Source: an uncultured Gammaproteobacteria bacterium (GTDB taxonomy: Bacteria; Pseudomonadota; Gammaproteobacteria; Pseudomonadales; Pseudohongiellaceae). From it: a DNA stretch of 64,000 bases. Shown here in pieces: positions 17,071 through 25,393 of the stretch. Numbering within the stretch: the first letter of the stretch is position 1; each line of letters begins with the position of its first letter. The notes under the pieces were generated by a model. The model was not told where the DNA came from and ran no database searches. It worked only from the letters and a program-made list of their open reading frames with translations. Made by a program: the position numbers and the translations under genes. Location: contig CAINTJ010000102.1 of assembly GCA_903853385.1 (NCBI GenBank), positions 61,993 to 125,992 of the forward strand, in the 5' to 3' direction.

Positions 17071-17636
17071 GTATCCAGATCCCTGATCAGGCCGGGATCA
17101 TCAATTGCCATTGTTAGAGTCTTGCCAGTGAATTCCTGCATCAATTGCCGGGCTCCGCTGTCTCCCTGCAAGCTGGCCAGGCGTTCGAAATAGTCACTTC
17201 CTATCCCTACCGGATTGCCCCGCTGACCTTGATAAGTCGGCACCACCAGGATGTCAGGCGTTATCGCATCCCTTATGCGGCATACGGTGGCAGGCATTAC
17301 CCATGGCATGTCTGCCAGCGCTATCACGGCACCTTGCCAGGCTGCAGTAGCTGGCATGGCGGCGGCCAGGCTGTGCCCCATGCCGAGTTCTGCCGTCGCC
17401 GCTACAACCACTTGCCACTCAGTGCCAAAGTGGGCAGCGAGCTCGGTGTCGCCAGCTCGCAATACTAGGACGCGGTGCTTGAACAAAGGGCCCAGATTAT
17501 CGAGGGTTTGTTGCAGCAAGCCGGTGCCGGACGGCAAACGAAAAAGTCTTTTGTCAGAACCAAAACGTTTGCTACTGCCAGCCGCCAGCACGATGCAGCC
17601 GATGCGGGGGGTGGGGAAAGCGGGAGTCCCTGTCAT
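17061..17636 (-). CDS. MocA-type molybdopterin nucleotidyltransferase
   Basis: A 191-aa MobA/MocA-like NTP transferase. LAAGSSKRFGSDKRL is the nucleotide-binding signature, ALADMPWV the metal-binding DxP motif, and QRGNPVGI the substrate loop. MocA makes molybdopterin cytosine dinucleotide for xanthine-oxidase-family enzymes. The downstream partner in synthesis and insertion, xdhC, lies 6 bp upstream on the same strand, which supports MocA over MobA. No molybdo-hydroxylase subunit is in the window. Confidence 0.87.
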   Translation of the reverse strand: MTGTPAFPTPRIGCIVLAAGSSKRFGSDKRLFRLPSGTGLLQQTLDNLGPLFKHRVLVLRAGDTELAAHFGTEWQVVVAATAELGMGHSLAAAMPATAAWQGAVIALADMPWVMPATVCRIRDAITPDILVVPTYQGQRGNPVGIGSDYFERLASLQGDSGARQLMQEFTGKTLTMAIDDPGLIRDLDTKP

Positions 17637-17642
17637 TGGCCC

Positions 17643-18614
17643 TCACAGGTTTCCGGAATGGCTGACGGACAAGCGGGATCGCAGTTGCGTGAGTTCGGCC
17701 AGAATGGCAATGGCAATTTCCGGCGGGGTTTTACTGCCGAGCGCCAATCCGACCGGAGCATGCAAACGGTCAATTTTTTCCGCAGAAATGTCGAGCGCAA
17801 GCAAGCGTTCACGGCGTTTGGCGGAAGTACGGTCCGAGCCCATGGCGCCGATGTAGAACGCATCTCGTTCGAGGGCTTCCATCAGGGCCATGTCGTCGAT
17901 GCGCGGATCGTGGCACAACGCGATAACAGCAGTTTGCTGATCGACAATCTTGCTGCGCAACCAGTCATCGGGCATGGCTGACACCAGTCTGGCTTTCACG
18001 GGTGGTGAATTGTCGATCAGCTCTTTGCGCGGATCACAAATTTCCACTTCATAGTCGAGAGCCTGTGCCATGTCGGCCAGATACCAGGCCACTTGCACGG
18101 CACCAATCAGCAGTAACTGGAAGGAGGGACCGTAGCAATGGAGCAAGGTATCAGCTTGCAGTTGCAGCGGGTGGTAGCGCGCCAGATCCCGCATGCTGCA
18201 ATCACCAGAATGGATATTAACTTCTCGTTGCACCAGTTCGCGCCGACCTACTTTGTCGGAAAGTGTTCGGTAGAAGCTTGCCTCGGCGGGCAAAATGGGT
18301 TCAATCAGCACTTGCATGCTGCCGCCGCACGGCAAGCCCAGCTTCAACACATCTTCCACCGCAACCCCGTAACGCATATGGGCAGGGGCAGTTTTGGCCA
18401 GCTCGCCCTTGAACAGGCTTTCACGCAGGTGGTCTTCGACACAGCCGCCCGACAAGGAGCCGCAATGCAGTCCGTCTTGGTTGCACACCAGCAGTGAGCC
18501 GATCGGACGCGGTGAAGAGCCGAAGGTATCGGTGATGGTGCATAACCAGCACTGCTTGCCGGCTTCGAGCCAGCTGGCAAGCTGATGGAGCACCTGTTGG
18601 TCGAGACTGTTCAT
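17643..18614 (-). CDS. xdhC: XdhC-family molybdenum cofactor insertion protein
   Basis: A 323-aa protein with the XdhC N-terminal motif (CWLCTITDTFGSSPRPIGS, then GSLSGGCVEDHL) and a C-terminal Rossmann domain (LLIGAVQVAWYLADMAQ, ALCHDPRIDDMAL, YIGAMGSDRTSAKRRERL). XdhC binds and sulfurates the molybdenum cofactor for xanthine dehydrogenase-type enzymes. The ribosome site is inside a strong hairpin just upstream of ATG 18614. Confidence 0.9.
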   Translation of the reverse strand: MNSLDQQVLHQLASWLEAGKQCWLCTITDTFGSSPRPIGSLLVCNQDGLHCGSLSGGCVEDHLRESLFKGELAKTAPAHMRYGVAVEDVLKLGLPCGGSMQVLIEPILPAEASFYRTLSDKVGRRELVQREVNIHSGDCSMRDLARYHPLQLQADTLLHCYGPSFQLLLIGAVQVAWYLADMAQALDYEVEICDPRKELIDNSPPVKARLVSAMPDDWLRSKIVDQQTAVIALCHDPRIDDMALMEALERDAFYIGAMGSDRTSAKRRERLLALDISAEKIDRLHAPVGLALGSKTPPEIAIAILAELTQLRSRLSVSHSGNL

Positions 18615-18616
18615 GG

Positions 18617-18644
18617 AATCGCCGCCTTGGGGAAAGCGGCGATT
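18617..18644 (-). promoter_or_regulatory. 9-bp hairpin covering the xdhC ribosome site
   Basis: On the minus strand AATCGCCGC and GCGGCGATT pair perfectly around a 10-nt loop (TTTCCCCAAG). The 3' arm ends 2 nt before the xdhC ATG and includes the only Shine-Dalgarno-like bases (AAGGCGG). No U-run follows, so it looks like a translation-control hairpin rather than a terminator. Confidence 0.5.
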
Positions 18645-18653
18645 ATAGGGGAA

Positions 18654-19478
18654 TCAACCCGGTTCGTAGCGATCAAGAATGTGACGCACCAGACCACTTC
18701 GCACAATATCGCCGCGGTCAAAGGCATGTACATAAACCCCCGGCAACCCTTGCAGCTTGTTGACGGCATCTTCCAGGCCGTTAGGGCCGCGCAGATCGCT
18801 TTGGCGGATGTCGCCGTTGATCACCACTTTGGCATGTTCGCCGATGCGGGTCAGGAACATTTTCATCTGCGCCGGCGAAGTGTTCTGGGCTTCATCCAGG
18901 ATCACAAAGGTATTATTGCTGAAAGTCTTGCCGCGCATGTAGGCCAGCGGGGCACCAACGATGCGGCCATGGCGCAGGCAATAATCCACTACCCCGGCCC
19001 CGAGTCTTTCATTGAGGATATCGCGGAAAGCATCAATATAGACGGCATATTTGTTTTCCACTTCTCCCGGCAGAAAGCCGAGTTGCTCTCCGGCTTCAAC
19101 CGCAGGACGGGTGAGAATGATGCGTTCGATGCGGCCTGACTCCAGTGCTTCTGCCGCCAGCGCTCCGGCACAATAGGATTTGCCGGTACCAGCCGGTCCG
19201 ATACCAAAAGTCAGACAGTGATTGCGAATGGCGTTGATATATAGCTGTTGGGCAGGTGTCTGGGGTGAGAGCGGCACTTTGGTCCGGCGCGGCGCATAGG
19301 CGGTGGCGAGCTGGGCACTGTGGCTGGAAAGGTCGACCACATTGGTGGCGGTTTCGTATTGCCGGAACTTCTGTTTCTTGTTGCGGTTTTCTTTTTCGCG
19401 CCGCGGGGGCTGACCCAGGCGGTTGTCGAAGTCGTTGCTGCTGCGTGCTTGTCGTTGAATCTGTGCTCGTTTCGCCAT
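18654..19478 (-). CDS. PhoH-family ATPase
   Basis: A 274-aa protein with a basic, disordered N-terminus (about 70 residues) followed by the PhoH P-loop domain: GPAGTGKSYCAGALAAEAL (Walker A), TRPAVEAGEQLGFLPG, FVILDEAQNTSPAQMKMFL (Walker B) and VINGDIRQSDL. The family is linked to RNA metabolism and phosphate stress. ATG 19478 has an excellent GGAGG site 9 nt upstream. It lacks the PIN domain of PhoH2 and the long N-terminus of YbeZ. Confidence 0.92.
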   Translation of the reverse strand: MAKRAQIQRQARSSNDFDNRLGQPPRREKENRNKKQKFRQYETATNVVDLSSHSAQLATAYAPRRTKVPLSPQTPAQQLYINAIRNHCLTFGIGPAGTGKSYCAGALAAEALESGRIERIILTRPAVEAGEQLGFLPGEVENKYAVYIDAFRDILNERLGAGVVDYCLRHGRIVGAPLAYMRGKTFSNNTFVILDEAQNTSPAQMKMFLTRIGEHAKVVINGDIRQSDLRGPNGLEDAVNKLQGLPGVYVHAFDRGDIVRSGLVRHILDRYEPG

Positions 19479-19892
19479 GGTAACTACCTCCACCCATAGT
19501 TGCGGAAAGACTGCAAATCGGAATAGCGTCAGGTGTTATGTACAGGGAATTCAGAGAGTGATAAGTGACCTCCTGGCAGTTGGGCTGCCCAGCGGCACTC
19601 TATGGCGGGTCCGGTTCAGCACCGGAGAGAGTTCATCCTGTTCAGAATGCGCCTCGGTACGAAGGTTGTGGTCGGAGTAGCTGGCCTGCCGAGCTGTGAC
19701 ACCGTATGCTCAGTAGGGTTGAAAGCAGTCTGCCACGCGTGCCGGGGCAATACAAAGCAATATTTATTATTTTTTTATAAAGACCTTGGGTGGACACAGT
19801 CGTGGCTGATGCATCCCCTGATCGCCGGCCCCGTGGGCGCTCCCGCTGGCTTGGTGTATGCTGCAAAACTGATTCTGTTAGGGGGGAATGTC
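19479..19892. other. 414-bp gene-free region before the MBL-fold gene
   Basis: It separates phoH from the divergent MBL-fold gene. An AT-rich block at about 19760-19792 (runs of T and TATAAA) is a likely promoter area. An open frame in phase with the MBL gene begins at 19602, but it lacks a ribosome site and a signal peptide, so I treat it as non-coding. Confidence 0.45.
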
Positions 19893-20843
19893 ATGAAACT
19901 CACAACCCAAGTCATAGACAACCTGCGCACCTGCTCGCTGCTGAGGCCGGTGTTGCTGGCAGCTGCTGTGTTGATAGGCTGCAGCGTACAGGCGCAGACA
20001 CCGCAGGATTTCAGCAAGGTGCAGATCATCACCCACAAACTGGCCGAAGGCATTTATTACCTGGAAGGCTCGGGCGGCAACATCGGTGTGTCAGTAGGTG
20101 AAGATGGTGTGTTCCTGATTGACGACCAGTACGCGCCTTTGTCGGAAAAAATCATTGCCGCAGTGCGCGCATTAAGTGACAAGCCAATCCGTTTCATTTT
20201 CAACACCCATCACCATGGTGATCACACCGGCGGTAACGAGATATTGGGCAAGGGCGGCGCTGTCATCATCGCTCAGGAAAATGTACGCACGCGACTGGCA
20301 TCCGGTTTCACCGGCAACGATCTTAAAAAAGCCCTTACTGCAGAGCAGAAACAGGGTTTGCCCATGATTACTTTTGTGGATGCAGTTGATTTCCATCTCA
20401 ACGGGCATGAGATCCACACATTTCATGTGGCACCAGCGCACACCGACGGTGATTCAGTGGTGGTATTCAAGGATGCAAACCTGATTCATACCGGCGATGT
20501 ATTCCGTACCACCAGCTATCCGCGTGCCGATGCCATGGCCAACGGCAGTGTGCTGGGCATTCTTGAATCTTATAAAACACTGCTTGCGATCTCTGATGAT
20601 AAAACCGTGTTTTTGCCTGGACATGGAGTGCCCAGCAAACGCTCGGATGTGCAAGCCCAACTTGCCATGCTCAACACCATACGTGATCGCATTGCCGCCG
20701 GCATCAAAGCCGGGAAATCTCTCGAACAAGTGCAAGCCGGCAAACCTACCGCCGAGTTTGATGCTGCCTGGTCCGCCGGCAATGCCAATGCCGGCAACGA
20801 TCTCGTTGCTGTGTTTTTCAATGAACTTGCTGTCAAAAAATAG
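19893..20843 (+). CDS. Exported metallo-beta-lactamase-fold hydrolase
   Basis: A 316-aa protein. The N-terminal segment to about residue 34 is a signal: either lipoprotein type with lipobox LIGC (Cys30) or type I with a cut after SVQA. Zinc ligands lie in THHHGDHTGG (His106, His108, Asp110, His111), APAHTDGD, HTGDVF and LPGHG. It resembles the periplasmic B3-like hydrolases of unknown substrate. AGGGGGG lies 9 nt before ATG 19893. The eukaryotic-type hisA starts 3 bp after its stop, so the two are likely co-expressed. Confidence 0.9.
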   Translation: MKLTTQVIDNLRTCSLLRPVLLAAAVLIGCSVQAQTPQDFSKVQIITHKLAEGIYYLEGSGGNIGVSVGEDGVFLIDDQYAPLSEKIIAAVRALSDKPIRFIFNTHHHGDHTGGNEILGKGGAVIIAQENVRTRLASGFTGNDLKKALTAEQKQGLPMITFVDAVDFHLNGHEIHTFHVAPAHTDGDSVVVFKDANLIHTGDVFRTTSYPRADAMANGSVLGILESYKTLLAISDDKTVFLPGHGVPSKRSDVQAQLAMLNTIRDRIAAGIKAGKSLEQVQAGKPTAEFDAAWSAGNANAGNDLVAVFFNELAVKK

Positions 20844-20846
20844 CCC

Positions 20847-21608
20847 GTGCGTTTTCGTCCCTGCATAGATCTGCACCATGGCAAGGTGGTGCAGATAGTC
20901 GGCGGTTCTCTTAATGAGCAGGATCAGGCTGCACTGCAAACCAATTTCACCAGTGAAAACACACCTGCGCATTTCGCGAGACTTTATCGCGATGCCGGTT
21001 TGCCTGGTGGTCATGTAATCGCGCTGGGCCAAGGCAACGAGGCCGCGGCGTTGTCGGCACTAAGCGCCTGGCCAGGTGGAATGCAATACGGCGGTGGCGT
21101 CAATCCCGACAATGCGCATGTGTTTCTTGATGCGGGTGCCAGTCACGTCATTGTTACTTCATTTGTGTTTGCTGATGGTCGCATCAATCGCGACCGGTTG
21201 GCAGCTTTGGTTAAAGCTGTGGGCAAGCAAAGATTGGTGCTCGATCTCAGCTGCCGCTCCCGCAATGGAAAATTTTATGTGGTTACTGACCGCTGGCAAC
21301 GCTTCACCGACGAATGTGTTGATGCGCAGTCATTAACCACGCTGGCGGGGGACTGTGCCGAATTTCTCGTGCACGGTGTTGATGTGGAAGGATTGCAGCA
21401 GGGTATCCAGGAAGACCTGATATCCCTGCTGGGGACATACAGTCCGTGCCCGGTGACTTATGCCGGAGGTGTGCACCAGCTTGGCGATCTGGATCGTGTC
21501 AAACAGCTGGGCTTGGCGCGAGTGGATCTTACGATTGGCAGCGCACTGGATATTTTTGGCGGCGCGGTGAAATTTGCCGATGTGGTGGAGTGGCAACAGC
21601 GGCAATAA
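20847..21608 (+). CDS. hisA: Eukaryotic-type phosphoribosyl isomerase HisA (HIS6-like)
   Basis: A 253-aa (beta/alpha)8 protein of histidine biosynthesis (ProFAR isomerase), but of the eukaryotic HIS6 branch. CIDLHHGKVVQIVGG, YGGGVNPDNA, HVIVTSFVF, LVLDLSCRSRNGKFYV, EFLVHGVDVEGLQQGI, YAGGVHQLGDL and DLTIGSALDIFGG each match the yeast HIS6 pattern as I know it, not the bacterial HisA pattern. The start is GTG 20847, 3 bp after the MBL stop, with no clear Shine-Dalgarno, so it depends on coupling. No other his gene is in the window. Confidence 0.88.
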   Translation: MRFRPCIDLHHGKVVQIVGGSLNEQDQAALQTNFTSENTPAHFARLYRDAGLPGGHVIALGQGNEAAALSALSAWPGGMQYGGGVNPDNAHVFLDAGASHVIVTSFVFADGRINRDRLAALVKAVGKQRLVLDLSCRSRNGKFYVVTDRWQRFTDECVDAQSLTTLAGDCAEFLVHGVDVEGLQQGIQEDLISLLGTYSPCPVTYAGGVHQLGDLDRVKQLGLARVDLTIGSALDIFGGAVKFADVVEWQQRQ

Positions 21609-21632
21609 CTTGGCAGCTGTATCAATGGTTGC

Positions 21633-21896
21633 TTACAAGCCCTGTTCTTTCATTTTTTTGCGCTGTTCTTCATCAGCTTTCTGCAAAACCCCGCTAACCT
21701 GATTGGCCCCGTTTAAACCGTCACGCTGGCTATCAGTAAGAATGCCCTGGTTGTCTTTGGTAATTGTGGGTATCGGTTGCCTAGGTGGTGCCGGCTGGCT
21801 TGCCGCTGATGGGGCAGCGGGCGGCGCTGCAGGTTTGGAGCAGCCCGACAAAACCGTGCCCATTATTACGAGTGATGCAAGCAGGGCATGTTTCAA
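21633..21896 (-). CDS. Small lipoprotein (87 aa)
   Basis: The N-terminus MKHALLASLVIMGTVLSGCS is a lipoprotein signal with lipobox LSGC (Cys19). A Pro/Ala-rich linker (about 22-44) follows, then a short charged tail (LQKADEEQRKKMKEQGL) that may form a helix. I do not recognise a family. It follows the next gene on the same strand by 33 bp and may be in its operon. Confidence 0.75.
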   Translation of the reverse strand: MKHALLASLVIMGTVLSGCSKPAAPPAAPSAASQPAPPRQPIPTITKDNQGILTDSQRDGLNGANQVSGVLQKADEEQRKKMKEQGL

Positions 21897-21929
21897 AGGG
21901 CTTCTCCTGAAAATCGGGCCGTCAATGAC

Positions 21930-22610
21930 TTATTTCAATTTTACGTGGAGTGCAGCAGTGTCGGCCTCGTCGTCAGCGATGCCATTGCCGTCAGTATCAT
22001 TGTCCCACTCGCCGTCATGGTTGGCATCACCTTTAAGCGCGACGTCGCTTACATAAATTGCCTGTGTGTCCAGCACAGCGCGGAAACCGCTATACCAGTC
22101 GCTTACAAGGGTTGGATTGCCTTTGGGGATGGTTAGCACCAGTGCCAATTGGTACTGGCCTGCCGGCAGCGTTTTGGTATCGATGGATTTGAGCGAGAAA
22201 AACTTGTGGGCAGTGGCGCCAACATCCGCGGGGACCGCAACCGAGGAAACGGTGCCATCCTGCGAGAAAATCACCACATGGGCATCAACAGCCCCTTTGG
22301 ACAGCAATTCCGCACCTCTAGCGAATTGCACGCGGATGTCGAGCGAGTCACCTGCATAATAGATATGCTGATTGGTTTGCAGATTGCCCTGAATCACGCT
22401 CTGGCCATTTTGCACGCGATTGAGGCTATGGGCTGAATTGGCGTTGGCATGCTCGGCTGCGGAATTGGCAGCACTGGTGCCTGGCGTGCTGGTGCTGCCG
22501 GGGGTACTACCGGTGGCAGGCGGGCTGTCAGAAGCTGCCACAATGCCAGAGGAAAAGGTGAGCAGTAACGCGGGAACGGCCAGGGCCTTGAGTTGGGATG
22601 TTATTTTCAT
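21930..22610 (-). CDS. Exported protein with a C-terminal Ca-binding-type repeat
   Basis: A 226-aa protein with a signal peptide (cut near GIVAA), a Ser/Thr/Pro-rich linker, a beta-rich middle, and a C-terminal DANHDGEWDNDTDGNGIADD. The last part has the DxNxDGxxD spacing of EF-hand/thrombospondin-type-3 calcium loops. ATG 22610 is chosen for its GGAG site; a TTG lies 12 nt upstream. Function is unknown; surface or periplasmic location is inferred. Confidence 0.75.
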   Translation of the reverse strand: MKITSQLKALAVPALLLTFSSGIVAASDSPPATGSTPGSTSTPGTSAANSAAEHANANSAHSLNRVQNGQSVIQGNLQTNQHIYYAGDSLDIRVQFARGAELLSKGAVDAHVVIFSQDGTVSSVAVPADVGATAHKFFSLKSIDTKTLPAGQYQLALVLTIPKGNPTLVSDWYSGFRAVLDTQAIYVSDVALKGDANHDGEWDNDTDGNGIADDEADTAALHVKLK

Positions 22611-22832
22611 TGCTTGCTCCAATTCCGCTGTGAAGTAAAAAAAATACGGTTTGAATGCTAGGCAAAAGACCGGGCGGGTACTGTGCGGCCGTTAACGATT
22701 TGTGCATGCCTCTCCACATGCAGTCCACATAGCCTCAACTATGACGCAATGTTGCCAAGGCATCATTGGAGGACTGAAACTGCACGGTTTCGGTACAAAG
22801 TTATGACCAGGTAGTCAGGAGCCGAGGTAAGC

Positions 22833-24209
22833 ATGATCAATGAGTCCCAATTGTTGGCTGACGAAGCCAAGTACTGTTCGTTTGGCGATACGGTGCACTA
22901 CGCAGATCCGCCAAAAATCTTCACCGGAGCAGAAGGCAGTTACTTGTACGACTCCAAAGGCACGGCATTTCTTGATTTGCAGATGTGGTATTCCGCAGTC
23001 AATTTCGGTTATCGCAACGAGCGCTTGAACAATGTGGTCAAACGGCAGCTGGATATCCTGCCGCAAGTGGCCAGCCAGTATCTGCATCCCTCCAAAATCG
23101 AACTTGCCAAGATTATCGCCCAGGATGCCAAGAAGAAATTCGGCATGGACGGCCGGGTGCATTTCAATGTGGGCGGCTCGCAGTCGATTGAAGATTCGTT
23201 GAAAATCGTACGCAATGCCTGTAATGGCAAGAGCCTGATGTTTGCGTTTGAAGGCGGTTATCACGGCCGCACGCTCGGCGCTTCTGCCATCACATCCAGC
23301 TATCGCTATCGCCGCCGTTACGGCCACTTTGGTGATCGCGCCCATTTTGTGCCATTCCCTTATCCGTTCCGTCGCCCCAAAGGCATGACCGCGGACGAAT
23401 ATGGCGAATGGTGTGTGAAGGATTTCGCGCGTCTGTTTGAGACCGAATATAACGGCGTGTGGGACCCCAAAGCCAAACAGGCTGAATATGCTGCGTTCTA
23501 TATCGAGCCGATCCAGGGTACAGGCGGTTATGTGGTGCCACCGCGCAATTTCTTTACCGGGCTCAAGAAAGTGCTGGATGACTACGGCATTTTGCTGGTG
23601 GTTGATGAAATTCAAATGGGATTTTACCGCACTGGCAAACTGTGGTCGATTGAACACTTTGGCGTCAAGCCGGACGTGCTGGTGTTCGCCAAAGCCTTGA
23701 CCAATGGCCTTAATCCGCTGGGTGGTCTATGGGCGCGGGAAGAATTGATCAATCCGACAATTTTCCCGCCTGGCTCTACCCATTCCACCTTTGCTTCCAA
23801 TCCGCTCGGCACTTCGCTGGGACTGGAAGTGATGAAGATGACGCAGGAAATTGACTATGAAGCCATGGTGATGGGCAAAGGGGCACATTTCCTGGCGGGA
23901 CTGCAGGATCTGCAGAAACGTCACAAGGAGATTGGCGATGTTGATGGTTTGGGCTTGGCATTACGCGCCGAAATTTGTACCGACGACGGCTTCACCCCTA
24001 ATCGCGAATTGCTCGACAAGATGATGAACATCGGTTTGTCGGGCGATCTGGATTGGCAAGGCAAGAAAATGGGGCTGGTGCTGGATGTGGGCGGCTATTA
24101 CAAAAACGTGATCACGTTTGCACCATCACTGCTGATTTCAACTGCCGAGATTGATCAGGGCCTGGCACTGCTTGATCAATTGCTGACGCGTGCGAAGAAA
24201 GAAATGTAA
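22833..24209 (+). CDS. Class III PLP-dependent aminotransferase
   Basis: A 458-aa fold-type I enzyme. FEGGYHGRTLGAS, VVDEIQMGFYRTGKLW (Asp258) and the Schiff-base lysine Lys287 in VFAKALTNGLNPLGG are the class III signature; THSTFASNPLG follows. This class usually moves an omega-amino group (ornithine, diaminobutyrate, beta-alanine or DAPA type), but the substrate cannot be read here. GAGG precedes ATG 22833. It is followed on the same strand by a GNAT-fold and an arginase-fold gene, suggesting action on an amino or guanidino compound. Confidence 0.92.
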   Translation: MINESQLLADEAKYCSFGDTVHYADPPKIFTGAEGSYLYDSKGTAFLDLQMWYSAVNFGYRNERLNNVVKRQLDILPQVASQYLHPSKIELAKIIAQDAKKKFGMDGRVHFNVGGSQSIEDSLKIVRNACNGKSLMFAFEGGYHGRTLGASAITSSYRYRRRYGHFGDRAHFVPFPYPFRRPKGMTADEYGEWCVKDFARLFETEYNGVWDPKAKQAEYAAFYIEPIQGTGGYVVPPRNFFTGLKKVLDDYGILLVVDEIQMGFYRTGKLWSIEHFGVKPDVLVFAKALTNGLNPLGGLWAREELINPTIFPPGSTHSTFASNPLGTSLGLEVMKMTQEIDYEAMVMGKGAHFLAGLQDLQKRHKEIGDVDGLGLALRAEICTDDGFTPNRELLDKMMNIGLSGDLDWQGKKMGLVLDVGGYYKNVITFAPSLLISTAEIDQGLALLDQLLTRAKKEM

Positions 24210-24220
24210 TCTTGTTCAGA

Positions 24221-24284
24221 GCACAGCCTCGGGTGGCATAAGGTTTGACGTCTTTCAGAAGTATTTATCTGACCAAGGCTGTGC
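24221..24284. repeat. 9-bp inverted repeat between aminotransferase and GNAT genes
   Basis: GCACAGCCT (24221-24229) and AGGCTGTGC (24276-24284) are perfect complements across 46 nt. TTGACG at 24245-24250 lies in the loop and may be part of a promoter for the next gene. Chance occurrence is possible. Confidence 0.35.
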
Positions 24285-24307
24285 AATGATTCCTGCAGTT
24301 ATTTCTG

Positions 24308-25393
24308 ATGCAAACTATGCGCTACTTGAACCAACTGGAGCCCGACGCGCTGGTGGATGCTTTTATGCAGCAGCCGCCCCGGGATTTTAACGCGTGGACG
24401 CTGGCTGATTCGACACCGGTATTTTCAGCGGAATTCAATTTGCTGACCACGCTGGAGCCGGAAGTCTGCCGCACGATTACCGGCTGGCCTTGGTACAAAC
24501 TATGGGGCGAGTGGTTAAAACCGTATACCTGCTTTGTGGGCACAACGGTTACCGAATATGTGCTGATACCAGCCCAGGTCAACCCAAAGGCCTGGATTGC
24601 CAATATCAAAACAGTGCTCGCCAGCAAATATTCCTTCTTGATCATCAAGGATCTGCCACAGGTCTCCCCGCTGCTGAGCCAGCAGGAAAATCAGGCAGCG
24701 GCAGCTGCCATTGCCGCAGCGCAGCAGGCTGGTTTTGTAATGGTGGAAGGACAGGCGCTGGCATGGGTGCCAATAGATTTTGCAACCGTGGATGACTACA
24801 TGGCGCGGCTTTCCAGTGTGACGCGCAAAAGTCTGCGTCGGAAACTGAAAGCCAGAGACAATCTTAACATCACCTCGATCGCTACCGGTGATTATTATTT
24901 CCACGATAATGCGGTAGTGGCTGATTTTTACCAACTCTATGTCAGTGTATTCGAGCAAAGTGATATTCACTTCGACATGCTGACCCTGGATTTTTTCAGC
25001 GCAGTCTTGCGCAGTTCCGACAGTGGCGGTGTAGTCATGATGTACCGGCATGCTGGGCAACTGGTTGGCTACAACATCTGCTTTGTCACCGGCAACAAGC
25101 TGCTGGATAAATATGTCGGCTTTCGTTATCCGGCCGCGCGCGAACACAACCTGTATTTCGTCAGCTGGTTTGTGAATCTGCAATATGCGCTTGCCCACAA
25201 GCTCACTCATTACGTAGCGGGCTGGACTGATCCGCAGGTGAAAAAATCTCTCGGCGCGCAATTTGTTTTTACCAGCCATGCAGTGCATGTGAGAAATCCG
25301 CTGATTCGCAATCTGCTGCGCCCGTTCAAATCATTGTTTGAGCGCGACAGCAAGGTCATAGAGCGAAAACCCTGGGTGGATGCCCATGAATAA
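24308..25393 (+). CDS. GNAT-fold acyltransferase (BioF2/FemAB-like)
   Basis: A 361-aa protein. The middle part reads DYMARLSSVTRKSLRRKLKAR and then YQLYVSVFEQSDIHFDMLTLDFF, and the end reads GGVVMMYRHAGQLVGYNICF and DKYVGFRYPAAREHNLYFVSWF. This is the layout of large GNAT proteins of the acetyltransferase-6/FemAB type, which transfer aminoacyl or acyl groups to amines. ATG 24308 or 24317 may be the start; neither has a good ribosome site. It overlaps the next gene by 8 bp, so the two are coupled. Confidence 0.75.
   Translation: MQTMRYLNQLEPDALVDAFMQQPPRDFNAWTLADSTPVFSAEFNLLTTLEPEVCRTITGWPWYKLWGEWLKPYTCFVGTTVTEYVLIPAQVNPKAWIANIKTVLASKYSFLIIKDLPQVSPLLSQQENQAAAAAIAAAQQAGFVMVEGQALAWVPIDFATVDDYMARLSSVTRKSLRRKLKARDNLNITSIATGDYYFHDNAVVADFYQLYVSVFEQSDIHFDMLTLDFFSAVLRSSDSGGVVMMYRHAGQLVGYNICFVTGNKLLDKYVGFRYPAAREHNLYFVSWFVNLQYALAHKLTHYVAGWTDPQVKKSLGAQFVFTSHAVHVRNPLIRNLLRPFKSLFERDSKVIERKPWVDAHE

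Noticed and set aside
19602..19892. N-terminal extension of the MBL-fold gene
   Set aside because: The in-frame extension has no ribosome site and would bury the signal peptide; ATG 19893 has a strong AGGGGGG upstream.
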